The notes beneath the pieces were generated by a model, which saw only the letters and a program-made list of their open reading frames with translations, did no database searches and was not told where the DNA came from. The translations under genes and the position numbers were made by a program. Below are positions 27,445-34,002 of a stretch of 34,002 nt of DNA, piece by piece; positions within the stretch are counted from its first letter, which is position 1, and the number at the start of each line of letters is the position of its first letter. Source of the DNA: a virus; the IMG/VR virus record IMGVR_UViG_3300034107_000043, positions 1 through 34,002 of that record. One strand, given 5' to 3'.

Positions 27445-27600
27445 ATAATTAACCAATGCGTTGAAGACTTGCAGAACCTAATAAAAATGGAAGCTGTTTG
27501 GAACAGGTACTTTGAAAATTTGTTTTTCTAGGGAGCTTTTTCTTTCTTTTCTTTTTCTTTTTTTAAACTTTTTTTCTTTTTCTTTTCTTTCTTTTGAAAT
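27445..27600 (+). ncRNA. Possible small RNA from the plus strand
   Basis: The predicted start lies about 7 nt after the TAAATTTG box. The transcript would carry a CTGTT-TGG-AACAG hairpin, then the U/C-rich mirror tract. A 13-codon ORF (MEAVWNRYFENLFF) ends before the tract and could be chance. The 3' end is unknown; the uridine runs near 27540-27564 may terminate it. If longer, it would be antisense to the spanin and amidase genes. Confidence 0.3.
27538..27595. repeat. Perfect homopyrimidine mirror repeat (27-nt arms, 4-nt spacer)
   Basis: On the plus strand the T runs are 4,3,4,5,7, each separated by single C, then AAAC, then 7,5,4,3,4 in exact reverse order. Both 27-base arms match base for base in mirror order. 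The arms are all pyrimidine, with 23 T and 4 C. Such tracts can fold as intramolecular triplex (H-DNA). It starts 15 nt beyond the spanin stop, where no hairpin terminator is found. Confidence 0.92.
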
Positions 27601-27610
27601 AAAAAACTTA

Positions 27611-28060
27611 TTAAATAACTTTTAAATACTTTTTAAGTATATAATATATAATTAATAAAATAATAATTAAAAATAATATATAATATTTAACATTATAATT
27701 ATCTTTTTCAGTATTCTTTTGTTTAATTACTTCTTTAGATTTAATATTTGATAGTTTACTTTCGTTTTTAATAACATTATTCTGTTTTTTATAAGTAGTA
27801 TTATCTTTTTTATTTTCGTGTCTTAAAACAACGTTAAAATACGTTTTGTTTTCATAAGTAAAAGGCTTTAAATTATCTTTAGCTTCTACTGTAAAAATAT
27901 TTAATTCGTAATCAAATTTAACTTCTACGTTTGAACTATCTTTTGTTACTGTATTTTCTACAATATTTGTTTCAACTTCTTTTTCTTGTTTGTTTATAGC
28001 TACTTTTCTTGAGCCACAGGAAGTTAAAATAATAAAAGTAAGTAAATATATATATTTCAT
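27611..28060 (-). CDS. Unimolecular spanin candidate
   Basis: The 149-residue product has a lipoprotein signal peptide (MKYIYLLTFIILTSC, modified Cys at 15). A periplasmic middle follows with strands around FDYELNIFTVEAK and a Lys/Asn-rich segment, then a C-terminal transmembrane helix (YYILFLIIILLIIYYIL, about 125-142) with a basic tail. An outer-membrane lipid anchor plus an inner-membrane helix in one chain is the layout of u-spanins such as T1 gp11, which fuse the two membranes in lysis. The gene directly follows the endolysin. It has no hairpin terminator. Confidence 0.68.
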   Translation of the reverse strand: MKYIYLLTFIILTSCGSRKVAINKQEKEVETNIVENTVTKDSSNVEVKFDYELNIFTVEAKDNLKPFTYENKTYFNVVLRHENKKDNTTYKKQNNVIKNESKLSNIKSKEVIKQKNTEKDNYNVKYYILFLIIILLIIYYILKKYLKVI

Positions 28061-28071
28061 AAAATTGTTGT

Positions 28072-28518
28072 TTAAATCGCTTTATATTCGTTTTTAGCAT
28101 CAAAACTTGGACATTCTTTAATGCGTTCCCAAGTATCTATCTTACCATTTTTATTTTTATCTGGGCTGAAATCTCTATGACCCTTCACTTTAGCTTTTGG
28201 TGCATATTCTTTAGCAAGTGCAATGGCTTGTTTTAAGCCTTCCTTTTGAGCTTCTGTTCTACTATCATAGGCTTTGGTATAATCATCCTTTAAAACACCT
28301 CCTATGTAGCTAATATGAATTGATTTAGAATTAAATCCTGCCACACCATTTGTAATAGCATCAAAATTAGCTAAGATATTTAGCTTACCATCAAGGTCAA
28401 CTATAATATGATACCCAACAGTTTTCCACCTCAAAATATTTTTCCAGTAATTCTTTATTGATTCTACAGTTCCATATCCTGCACTACAATGAATTACTAT
28501 GTATTTTATATTTCTCAT
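28072..28518 (-). CDS. N-acetylmuramoyl-L-alanine amidase endolysin (Amidase_2)
   Basis: This 148-residue enzyme cuts the bond between MurNAc and the peptide stem. Zinc ligands fit His10 (YIVIHCSAG), His114 (KGHRDFS) and Cys136 (ECPSFD), as in T7 lysozyme (His17, His122, Cys130). Between the last two ligands residues 120-131 (DKNKNGKIDTWE) form a full EF-hand loop, so Ca2+ binding is likely. There is no signal peptide, so export needs a holin. It overlaps the upstream coiled-coil gene by 4 nt and is followed by the spanin candidate. Confidence 0.92.
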   Translation of the reverse strand: MRNIKYIVIHCSAGYGTVESIKNYWKNILRWKTVGYHIIVDLDGKLNILANFDAITNGVAGFNSKSIHISYIGGVLKDDYTKAYDSRTEAQKEGLKQAIALAKEYAPKAKVKGHRDFSPDKNKNGKIDTWERIKECPSFDAKNEYKAI

Positions 28519-28820
28519 TTTGTAATTTTATCGAATTCACTTTTTAAGTCATAGTATTTACGTTCCCAAGTTCTCAACTCTTTACGCAATTCGCTATTTT
28601 CTTTTCTTAATTGAACAACCTCTGTTTTAACTTCTTGCAATTGTTCACGCATATCAGCATATCTACCCTCTATATCCTTTACAAAATTCTCGTAAACGGT
28701 TTGCATAGAAAGCACTGCATCGCTATTCGCTTTTTTTTCTTCTATTGATTTCATTTTTTGTCCGCCAAAGAAAGCTATTATTGAGCCACCTATTCCAGCT
28801 AATATTTGCCAGTTTTCCAT
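28515..28820 (-). CDS. Membrane-anchored coiled-coil protein of the lysis cassette
   Basis: ATG at 28820 is preferred because it overlaps the upstream stop as TAATG; an ATG at 28835 adds five residues. The 101-residue product has an N-terminal transmembrane helix (WQILAGIGGSIIAFFGG) and then a long coiled coil (about 40-100, QLQEVKTEVVQLRKENSELR). The layout resembles Rz-type inner-membrane spanins or antiholin regulators. Next to the amidase, a lysis role is likely, but which one is not visible. Confidence 0.6.
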   Translation of the reverse strand: MENWQILAGIGGSIIAFFGGQKMKSIEEKKANSDAVLSMQTVYENFVKDIEGRYADMREQLQEVKTEVVQLRKENSELRKELRTWERKYYDLKSEFDKITK

Positions 28821-29152
28821 TAGTGTTTTGACCATTGTTTGTAGAGGTTGTAAAAGTATTTAATGTATTGTATTGCTGTAAACCACGCTATAAAGAAAAT
28901 ATCGTTTAAAGAATAGTTTGTTTCATTGTTAAATAAAAGTACATAAATATCGTTAAATATTATTGCACAAAATAATTTTTCAATGAAATTGCCTTGTTTT
29001 TTGTATTCGATTGCTAATAATAAACATATAGATAATAACGCAAATTTTAACATAAACCAATTGTAATTATCATTTGGATATATTAGTTCACAAATGTAAT
29101 AATTTCCCCAATATAGCGTTAATATTAATATACCTACTAATTTATTATTCAT
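28820..29152 (-). CDS. Multi-pass membrane protein of the lysis cassette
   Basis: The 110-residue product has about three hydrophobic helices: VGILILTLYWGNYYI, FMLKFALLSICLLLAIEY and FCAIIFNDIYVLLF, then a further aromatic segment (FFIAWFTAIQYIKYF). It begins as TAATG with the preceding gene and overlaps the next gene in the same way. Position between a holin-like protein and the endolysin suggests a role in membrane permeabilisation or its timing; no family is recognised. Confidence 0.55.
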   Translation of the reverse strand: MNNKLVGILILTLYWGNYYICELIYPNDNYNWFMLKFALLSICLLLAIEYKKQGNFIEKLFCAIIFNDIYVLLFNNETNYSLNDIFFIAWFTAIQYIKYFYNLYKQWSKH

Positions 29153-29412
29153 TAGAATTTTTTAGTAGGAACTTCTGTTTTAATTGGGTTTGTATTTTCC
29201 CTTGACATTGTATTATCTTTTGCACCACTAAAGAAATTCTTAATTAAATAAGATAAACCACCTGCTAAAGATACAGCCAAAATATTATTCCAGTTAAATA
29301 CTAAATGTCCCTCTGATAATGATTGTTGAACAACCAATAAAGCTGGTGTTAAAACAGCAATTAATAATCCCTTTGATAAATCTCTGTAATCTAATCTTAA
29401 AAATTTACTCAT
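29152..29412 (-). CDS. Holin-like membrane protein
   Basis: The 86-residue product has two hydrophobic segments (KGLLIAVLTPALLVVQQSL and ILAVSLAGGLSYLI) joined by EGHLVFNWNN, and a soluble tail with charged residues. Small size, two helices and place just before the lysis genes fit a class II-type holin. The sequence start YRDLSKGLLIAVL resembles phage proteins I recall from Bacteroidota. Release of endolysin is inferred. The start overlaps the previous gene by 8 nt. Confidence 0.6.
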   Translation of the reverse strand: MSKFLRLDYRDLSKGLLIAVLTPALLVVQQSLSEGHLVFNWNNILAVSLAGGLSYLIKNFFSGAKDNTMSRENTNPIKTEVPTKKF

Positions 29413-29740
29413 TTGTATTTGTGTTTTGGTTAGTTTTATTATATTCGTTTGTGTTAAATCCTAAAAATGCGTGTTTTACGTTTGTTGGTGTTACCCTTGC
29501 AGTTCCGAAATCAATAGCATTGTTTACCATAATGTCAAAATGGTATCCATCTGCGTAAATAGGTGCTGTTATTTCGTTAAATTCTTCATCGTAAGTGCCA
29601 TTTGTTAAAAGTATAATTCCTAATTCTACAACCGATTGCGTTATAGACGTGTTATTTTCGTTTGTATCAATTACACCCTTTGCAATTAAATCTGTAATTG
29701 CAGTTGCTCTATTGCTATACTTTAATTTATATATGTACAT
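29405..29740 (-). CDS. Hypothetical protein, 111 residues
   Basis: The soluble product starts MYIYKLKYSNRATAITDLIA and contains TQSVVELGIILLTNGTYDEE, then YADGYHFDIMVNNAIDFG, ending with a Thr/Asn/Gln-rich tail (NKTNQNTNTNE). The gene lies between the lectin-like protein and the holin-like gene, so it is probably a virion tail component or chaperone. No family is recognised. Confidence 0.55.
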   Translation of the reverse strand: MYIYKLKYSNRATAITDLIAKGVIDTNENNTSITQSVVELGIILLTNGTYDEEFNEITAPIYADGYHFDIMVNNAIDFGTARVTPTNVKHAFLGFNTNEYNKTNQNTNTNE

Positions 29741-29741
29741 A

Positions 29742-30971
29742 TTATAAACTTGTTAGCGAAATTAATTCAGCATTTGTTAAACGTGTTTTAAATAATGTAG
29801 ATAATGAAATATTGTCTGATAATTGAGCAACATTATTATAATTTTGACCTATATCAACTCTGCTACAAGTTGGAATTGTAGCTACTATATCAGTTCCTAT
29901 TTGAACTCCATTTACATAAAAAACAATATCGTTATTTTTATAAGCTAAAGCTAATTTATAAGTTCCTGTAGTTGTTAAAGCTGAAGTGTTTATACTACAT
30001 TGCAAAGTACCACCATTAAATATTCTTGCTCTTAATACATTTGAAGCCGCACCTGAAAAGGCAATATAAATACGGTTGTTTGCTGTGCCATCTGATAAGT
30101 GAAATATATATCTTGAAGCTGCACCTATTAATTTATTAACTTTAATTTCTGTATATAAAGTTCCTTCAGTTTGACCTATTAAAGCACTTATTGCTGTTTT
30201 AGAAATTACATCAGCATTTCTTGTAACACTTGCAGTAGTTGTTTTTATATATGAAGTACTATTTGAGCCTAATTCTAATTGAGCACCCCAAAGGTAAAGT
30301 CCTGAGCCTGAAGTTCCTGTATAACTATTATTTCCTGCGTTATTTAAAATGTTAAATAATATCTGAGCTCCAACTCCTGTTAAATCGTTAAAAGTAGCAG
30401 AACATCTAAACCAACCGTTACCATAATTTTCTATCTTACCATTTAAAGCAGGTGCAGTTGTTGTAGCAGTTCCTGCTGTTAAATCAAATGTTACATTTCC
30501 TGTAAGTGCATAAAATCCTAATATTTGAAATTTAGTACGCTCTGCTGCTTTTACAAAAACTGAGACTGTATAAGCTCCTGCACCAACAGGTGGGTTAAGA
30601 ATATCAATAGTATGTAAACCTGTCGAGGTATCTTCTACTATTTTATCAGCAGTTGTATTTCCATCAGGTGCAATAATAGCGTTTGTAGTAACTGTAGTCC
30701 CTATTTGTAAATAAATAGCATTACTAAAATCTTCGCTATAAGTTTGTACATTTGTTCTTTGTGGCTCAACTAATATACTAGGACATCCGCCACCGCTATA
30801 ATCAATTCTCGGCACGTTTGCTGCTACTGTTTCAATAATTCCGTTAGCGTTTACCCTTGTAGCACTTGTTGCTCTAACTACGTTTAAATCGTCGCCTTTA
30901 ACCGCATAGAGTTTACCCGCTTTAAAAGCATTTGGAGTAATTACTAAACTTGCTTCATCAAATAAACTCAT
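29742..30971 (-). CDS. Lectin-like tail appendage protein
   Basis: The 409-residue protein starts with a conserved-looking phage motif: SATRVNANGIIETVAANVPR, then IDYSGGGCPSILVEPQRTN. A jelly-roll-like strand region (about 90-250) and a second one (about 270-400, TLYTEIKVNKLIG, FYVNGVQIGTDIV) resemble LamG/concanavalin domains. These often bind sugars on the host surface. It lies among tail appendage genes, so a receptor-binding role is likely. The exact ligand cannot be read. Confidence 0.65.
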   Translation of the reverse strand: MSLFDEASLVITPNAFKAGKLYAVKGDDLNVVRATSATRVNANGIIETVAANVPRIDYSGGGCPSILVEPQRTNVQTYSEDFSNAIYLQIGTTVTTNAIIAPDGNTTADKIVEDTSTGLHTIDILNPPVGAGAYTVSVFVKAAERTKFQILGFYALTGNVTFDLTAGTATTTAPALNGKIENYGNGWFRCSATFNDLTGVGAQILFNILNNAGNNSYTGTSGSGLYLWGAQLELGSNSTSYIKTTTASVTRNADVISKTAISALIGQTEGTLYTEIKVNKLIGAASRYIFHLSDGTANNRIYIAFSGAASNVLRARIFNGGTLQCSINTSALTTTGTYKLALAYKNNDIVFYVNGVQIGTDIVATIPTCSRVDIGQNYNNVAQLSDNISLSTLFKTRLTNAELISLTSL

Positions 30972-31510
30972 TTTTTAAATTCTTTAAAGTTTCCGTATTT
31001 GTCAATTATAACCTCTTTTCCTCTTATATTTACTACCGAATATTCAGAAGTTTCTATGTTTCGTATCTTAATTTCTGCGTTTTCTACTTTCTTACTTTCT
31101 ATTTCTAATAAATAATTATCTAATTCAATCTTTTTACTTTCGTTTTCTTTTTCAATTTCACTTTCTAAATCAGATAACTCTTTTCTTTTTTTATTAATAG
31201 ATTGCTTTTGTTTTAAAATTAAATCGTAATGCTTTTGTTTAATATCCTCAAACTCTAAATATTCTTTATATAAATTATGTTTTACATCGTTTAACGTAGT
31301 TTCTAGCGTGTTTAAGGCACTTTCTTTATCTTTTAATATACTTTCATCTTCAATTAAAGATAATGCTTTTAAATCGTTTATTTCACGCTTTAAATTTATC
31401 TCATACTCAAACGCTTCCAATTTCTCTTGAAAATGTACTAAATCAATTTCCTTAAGTTTTAGTAGCTGCTCGGTCTTACCAAACAGCCACTTTATTAAAA
31501 ACTTCTTCAT
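30968..31510 (-). CDS. Coiled-coil protein, 180 residues
   Basis: A strongly charged, Lys/Glu-rich protein with heptads over about 15-145 (KLKEIDLVHFQEKLEAFEYE and similar) and a small beta end with VVNIRGKEVIIDKYGNF. It starts MKKFLIKWLFGKTEQLL, whose amphipathic helix may touch membranes. It sits between the fibre and lectin-like genes and its start overlaps the fibre stop as TAATG. It could be a fibre trimer, chaperone or tail protein. No specific family. Confidence 0.55.
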   Translation of the reverse strand: MKKFLIKWLFGKTEQLLKLKEIDLVHFQEKLEAFEYEINLKREINDLKALSLIEDESILKDKESALNTLETTLNDVKHNLYKEYLEFEDIKQKHYDLILKQKQSINKKRKELSDLESEIEKENESKKIELDNYLLEIESKKVENAEIKIRNIETSEYSVVNIRGKEVIIDKYGNFKEFKK

Positions 31511-34002
31511 TATTTTAATGCTATAAATTGCGGCAACGTTAAAGGGTCTTTTTGAGTATCTACTTTTAAAGTAAGTTCGTCTAATTTATCAATAGTTGAA
31601 AGTAATTGCGGTGCATCAGTTGCTAATTGGATTTGATTACCTACGTAAAACGCTTGTTCGTAAGTACCTTTTAACATTGAGCTTCTTCTACGAACTCCAG
31701 AACTTGTATCACGCCCCACAATATCAAAACCACTAATACCAATAAATCTATAAGGCTCTGTATTGTTTGCTAACGTAGTTAATAAAGTTCCTGTTGCATA
31801 GTTATCCGTTGGTGTTGCAGTTGTAACTTTCCACAATTCATATCCTAAATTATCCCCACCCAATATTGATACCTGACTATCACCATTCGCATCTTCAATT
31901 AATACGTTTATAATTTCAGTATCGGTTGGTGTAATAGTTTTAGGCGGTGTAGCTTTCATAGCGTTGTACTTTGTGCTTTCATTAATTACAATAGATTTGT
32001 AAGTAATTGTTCCACTTACAACCGCTACTATTGCACTTGCATCATCTTTGATTTTTACATTGTAATTTCCAAAGTCTAAATACAAACCATCCCTTGCAAC
32101 TAATTGACCTAGTTTTATTCCTGTTTCAGTAAGTCTAAAGTTAGCGGTAGCATCATAAATTTGTGCTGTATCCGCTAAAGTTGTGTAAGCTTGTACGGTT
32201 GCTAAAGTAGCTTGTGTAATACCTACATCCTCTTGGTCTGTAATATTATACCAAACATTACCACCATTTAAAACCAAAGTATCTGCTGTACGTTTTTGTC
32301 CGTATTTTTCAGCAGCTAAATAATACGTTCCTGCTTCAGCTGGCGTAAAGTAAACATAGTAAGAACCTGCATTTACATCACTTGCAAAGTATTTAGTTGT
32401 TCCATCAGCTTTGAATATACAAAGTGAATAATCATCGCTTGGTGGGTTTATTTCTAATACTGTTGAAGTTCCTGCACTTGTTTGGTAAACTCCTGTAATT
32501 TTTGCAGTTCCTGTTAAAGTAATTGTATTTGCTTTTAACGTAGTAAAGTTTCCACTACCTGTTGAAAGTGTTACTCCATTCCCTACATTAATAGTCCAAC
32601 CAACATAATCAGAAGTTGAGTTTGCAGTTAAGCAATTATCAGCTTGAAACAAGTTAGCAGTTTGGTTTAAAGCATATTGGTAAGCATCATAAATTTGTTG
32701 GTAAGTTAAATTCCCTGTAATAGTCATTACTTTTGTAGTAAAATTAAAAGCAATACCACTAATAGCAGCAGCAGTTGAAATTACTTTATCTGAAGTTGGT
32801 AATGAAGCGTGAGATGCTGAAACTTCAAAAGTATTATTCCCACTCAAAGCCATTGTTAAAGGTTGCTTATCATAGCCATATCTACTTAAAAATGCTGGGT
32901 GAGTTTCTGCTCCTTTTGTTTGACCACTACAGAAAAATTTTGGAGTGCTCATTAAACCATCTGAGTTGGCATAATCCCAAGCATAAATAAATTCGGTTGT
33001 AGCAAAACCACCACTAATAGGAAGTGTTTTAGCTGTTAAATCAAAAGTTATATTTGATGTCCCACCTTTTGCTCTAACACCTGCCACATTTGTTCCTACA
33101 GGTTGAAAGTAAAAATATCCATCATTTAAAACATTCCCTAAAGAATCTTTTGATATTGCTTTTATTTGTTTAGAATACTCAATAACATTATAAGTTGCAC
33201 CACCAACACTTAGACTTCTCCATACAATATTAGTTCCCAACAAGTTATTTTTTAATCTAATCCAAGCACCTCCATAAGGTACAATTTGAGAGCCAGGATA
33301 ATATGCTGCTTGAATATATCTTGTATCGTAATTCTCAATATCAATTCTTGTAGCAACAGCCACAGAAGATAAATTTAGTTCTGGTCCATCTGTAAAAATT
33401 GGTGTAAATCCTTTCAAACTAATTTGAGGCACTCCAAAATTTAACCAAGTACCTATCCAAGTTTGTGTGGCTTGCAAATCAATTACAGGTGTTGTATTGT
33501 TTAAACGAATACGTGCTTGTGATGTACCTGTTCCTTTTGCACACAAAATCCAACATTCATCCCCTTGTGTTGTAATACGTGCAAAGTTGCCACTAGACAC
33601 AGTAAACCAATCACCACCAAAACGAATACAAGCATCAATTACTGTTAATTTTGCTGGATAAGTAGCATTGGTGCTATTAAGTGCTGTTGCTCCACCCATT
33701 CCATTTGTACCTAACCAATCAAGACCAGCATAAGGAATAGGACCATTACCTGCAGTTGATATTCTACCATTAAAAATTAACTCTCCACCTGAAACACTAC
33801 CGTTAACCGTTAATCTATTATTACAACTACCATCGTTTCGTAATTGTGCAACTGAACTTGATACTGTTAAAGTACCGTTAATAGTTAAATCTAAACCTCT
33901 ACAATCAAAAGTTCTAAATAAATCTCCCCTATTGGTAATTAGGAAACCTGTTGCAGAACCTAAACTTAAATTCATTGTATCAGTTCCAGTTTGTGTAATA
34001 CC
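31510..34002 (-). CDS. Long fibre/appendage protein, main part (begins at 382 in the circle)
   Basis: This stretch encodes about residues 86-915 of the protein that starts at 382. From an internal Met at 33975 the text reads MNLSLGSATGFLITNRGDLF. The product is beta-rich with many Thr, Ser, Gly and Asn, including LTINGTLTVSSSVAQLRNDG, and no long coiled coil. Later segments include a domain with GISGFDIVGRDTSSGVRRRS and a short helical C-terminus (STIDKLDELTLKVDTQ). It is the largest structural gene, encoded after connector genes and before the lectin-like gene, so it is likely a tail fibre or tail-tip appendage. No catalytic motif is seen. The gene crosses the sequence ends, so the start appears missing here. 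Confidence 0.75.
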   Translation of the reverse strand, partial: GITQTGTDTMNLSLGSATGFLITNRGDLFRTFDCRGLDLTINGTLTVSSSVAQLRNDGSCNNRLTVNGSVSGGELIFNGRISTAGNGPIPYAGLDWLGTNGMGGATALNSTNATYPAKLTVIDACIRFGGDWFTVSSGNFARITTQGDECWILCAKGTGTSQARIRLNNTTPVIDLQATQTWIGTWLNFGVPQISLKGFTPIFTDGPELNLSSVAVATRIDIENYDTRYIQAAYYPGSQIVPYGGAWIRLKNNLLGTNIVWRSLSVGGATYNVIEYSKQIKAISKDSLGNVLNDGYFYFQPVGTNVAGVRAKGGTSNITFDLTAKTLPISGGFATTEFIYAWDYANSDGLMSTPKFFCSGQTKGAETHPAFLSRYGYDKQPLTMALSGNNTFEVSASHASLPTSDKVISTAAAISGIAFNFTTKVMTITGNLTYQQIYDAYQYALNQTANLFQADNCLTANSTSDYVGWTINVGNGVTLSTGSGNFTTLKANTITLTGTAKITGVYQTSAGTSTVLEINPPSDDYSLCIFKADGTTKYFASDVNAGSYYVYFTPAEAGTYYLAAEKYGQKRTADTLVLNGGNVWYNITDQEDVGITQATLATVQAYTTLADTAQIYDATANFRLTETGIKLGQLVARDGLYLDFGNYNVKIKDDASAIVAVVSGTITYKSIVINESTKYNAMKATPPKTITPTDTEIINVLIEDANGDSQVSILGGDNLGYELWKVTTATPTDNYATGTLLTTLANNTEPYRFIGISGFDIVGRDTSSGVRRRSSMLKGTYEQAFYVGNQIQLATDAPQLLSTIDKLDELTLKVDTQKDPLTLPQFIALK
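33876..34002. repeat. Terminal direct repeat, right copy (circular overlap)
   Basis: These 127 bases equal positions 1-127 exactly. They lie inside the long fibre gene. The genome is therefore circularly closed or circularly permuted, with no unique ends shown by this assembly. Confidence 0.93.

Larger units (their letters stand above)
27358..27610. other. Largest intergenic region: palindrome, plus-strand promoter and mirror repeat
   Basis: No gene of useful length is seen on either strand in these 253 bases. The region holds a 20-bp palindrome (27380-27399), a plus-strand promoter candidate (27406-27438), a segment with a CTGTT-TGG-AACAG hairpin (27494-27506) and a 27-nt mirror repeat (27538-27595). 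It separates the end of the lysis operon from the NinG-like gene and is the best candidate for an origin, packaging site or insulator. Confidence 0.7.

Noticed and set aside
27487-27530. 13-codon plus-strand ORF MEAVWNRYFENLFF
   Set aside because: Too short to separate from chance; kept only as a note for the possible small RNA.
27475-27540. Retron- or tracrRNA-like RNA in the main intergenic gap
   Set aside because: No reverse transcriptase, Cas gene or repeat array is present, and only one 5-bp hairpin is visible.
1-34002. CRISPR arrays, tRNAs, insertion sequences, integrase, diversity-generating retroelement
   Set aside because: No repeat-spacer arrays, no cloverleaf or conserved T-loop sequence, no transposase, integrase or reverse transcriptase motifs were seen on reading both strands.

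Overview
The window is an essentially complete genome of a small, AT-rich, tailed (siphovirus-like) phage of Bacteroidota, most likely Flavobacteriia. The first 127 bases recur exactly as the last 127, so the sequence closes into a circle of 33,875 bp, and one long structural gene runs across the join. The host assignment rests on several things: many structural proteins are of Bacteroidota-phage types; there are no Shine-Dalgarno sites, and genes are coupled through TAATG or ATGA overlaps; candidate promoters fit TTG-N17-23-TAnnTTTG; and signal peptides look flavobacterial. Almost every gene is on the minus strand, so transcription runs from high to low coordinates. The clear exception is one plus-strand lipoprotein gene at 3850-4122.

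Layout in transcription order. (1) 27357-25510: recombination and early genes (NinG-like, ERF annealing protein, a lipoprotein, SSB-like). (2) 25406-23655: an especially AT-rich three-gene cassette with a DUF6378-like protein, a thymidylate-synthase-fold enzyme whose pyrimidine-selecting Asn is Asp (as in dCMP hydroxymethylases), and a GIY-YIG-like/MazG-like fusion. (3) 23649-16569: a RepA-like ATPase, DNA methyltransferase, sigma-like factor, nucleases, a RecE-like exonuclease, a DnaA-domain-IV-like protein and many microproteins. (4) 16520-15081: terminase small and large subunits. (5) 14807-3327: small genes, tail chaperones with a probable -1 frameshift, tail proteins, tape measure, XkdF-like protease, scaffold, major capsid, tail tube, with the portal only at 3334-1463. 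(6) 1460-1, continued at 34002-29405: connector, long fibre or appendage protein, coiled-coil protein and a lectin-like protein. (7) 29412-27611: a lysis cassette with holin-like protein, membrane proteins, amidase endolysin and a unimolecular-spanin candidate.

Operon ends carry hairpin terminators, most with a related TTTAA-type loop, often followed by a promoter. The end of the lysis operon instead runs into a perfect 27-nt homopyrimidine mirror repeat (27538-27595). This lies in the largest intergenic gap, which also has a 20-bp palindrome and a near-consensus plus-strand promoter. That gap and the predicted cytosine-nucleotide cassette are the most unusual parts of the genome.

I see no integrase, CI/Cro-type repressor, DNA polymerase, tRNA, IS element or CRISPR array. 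The phage looks obligately lytic, or carries lysogeny functions I cannot recognise, and relies on host replication machinery. All family names below come from reading the sequence, without database searches.
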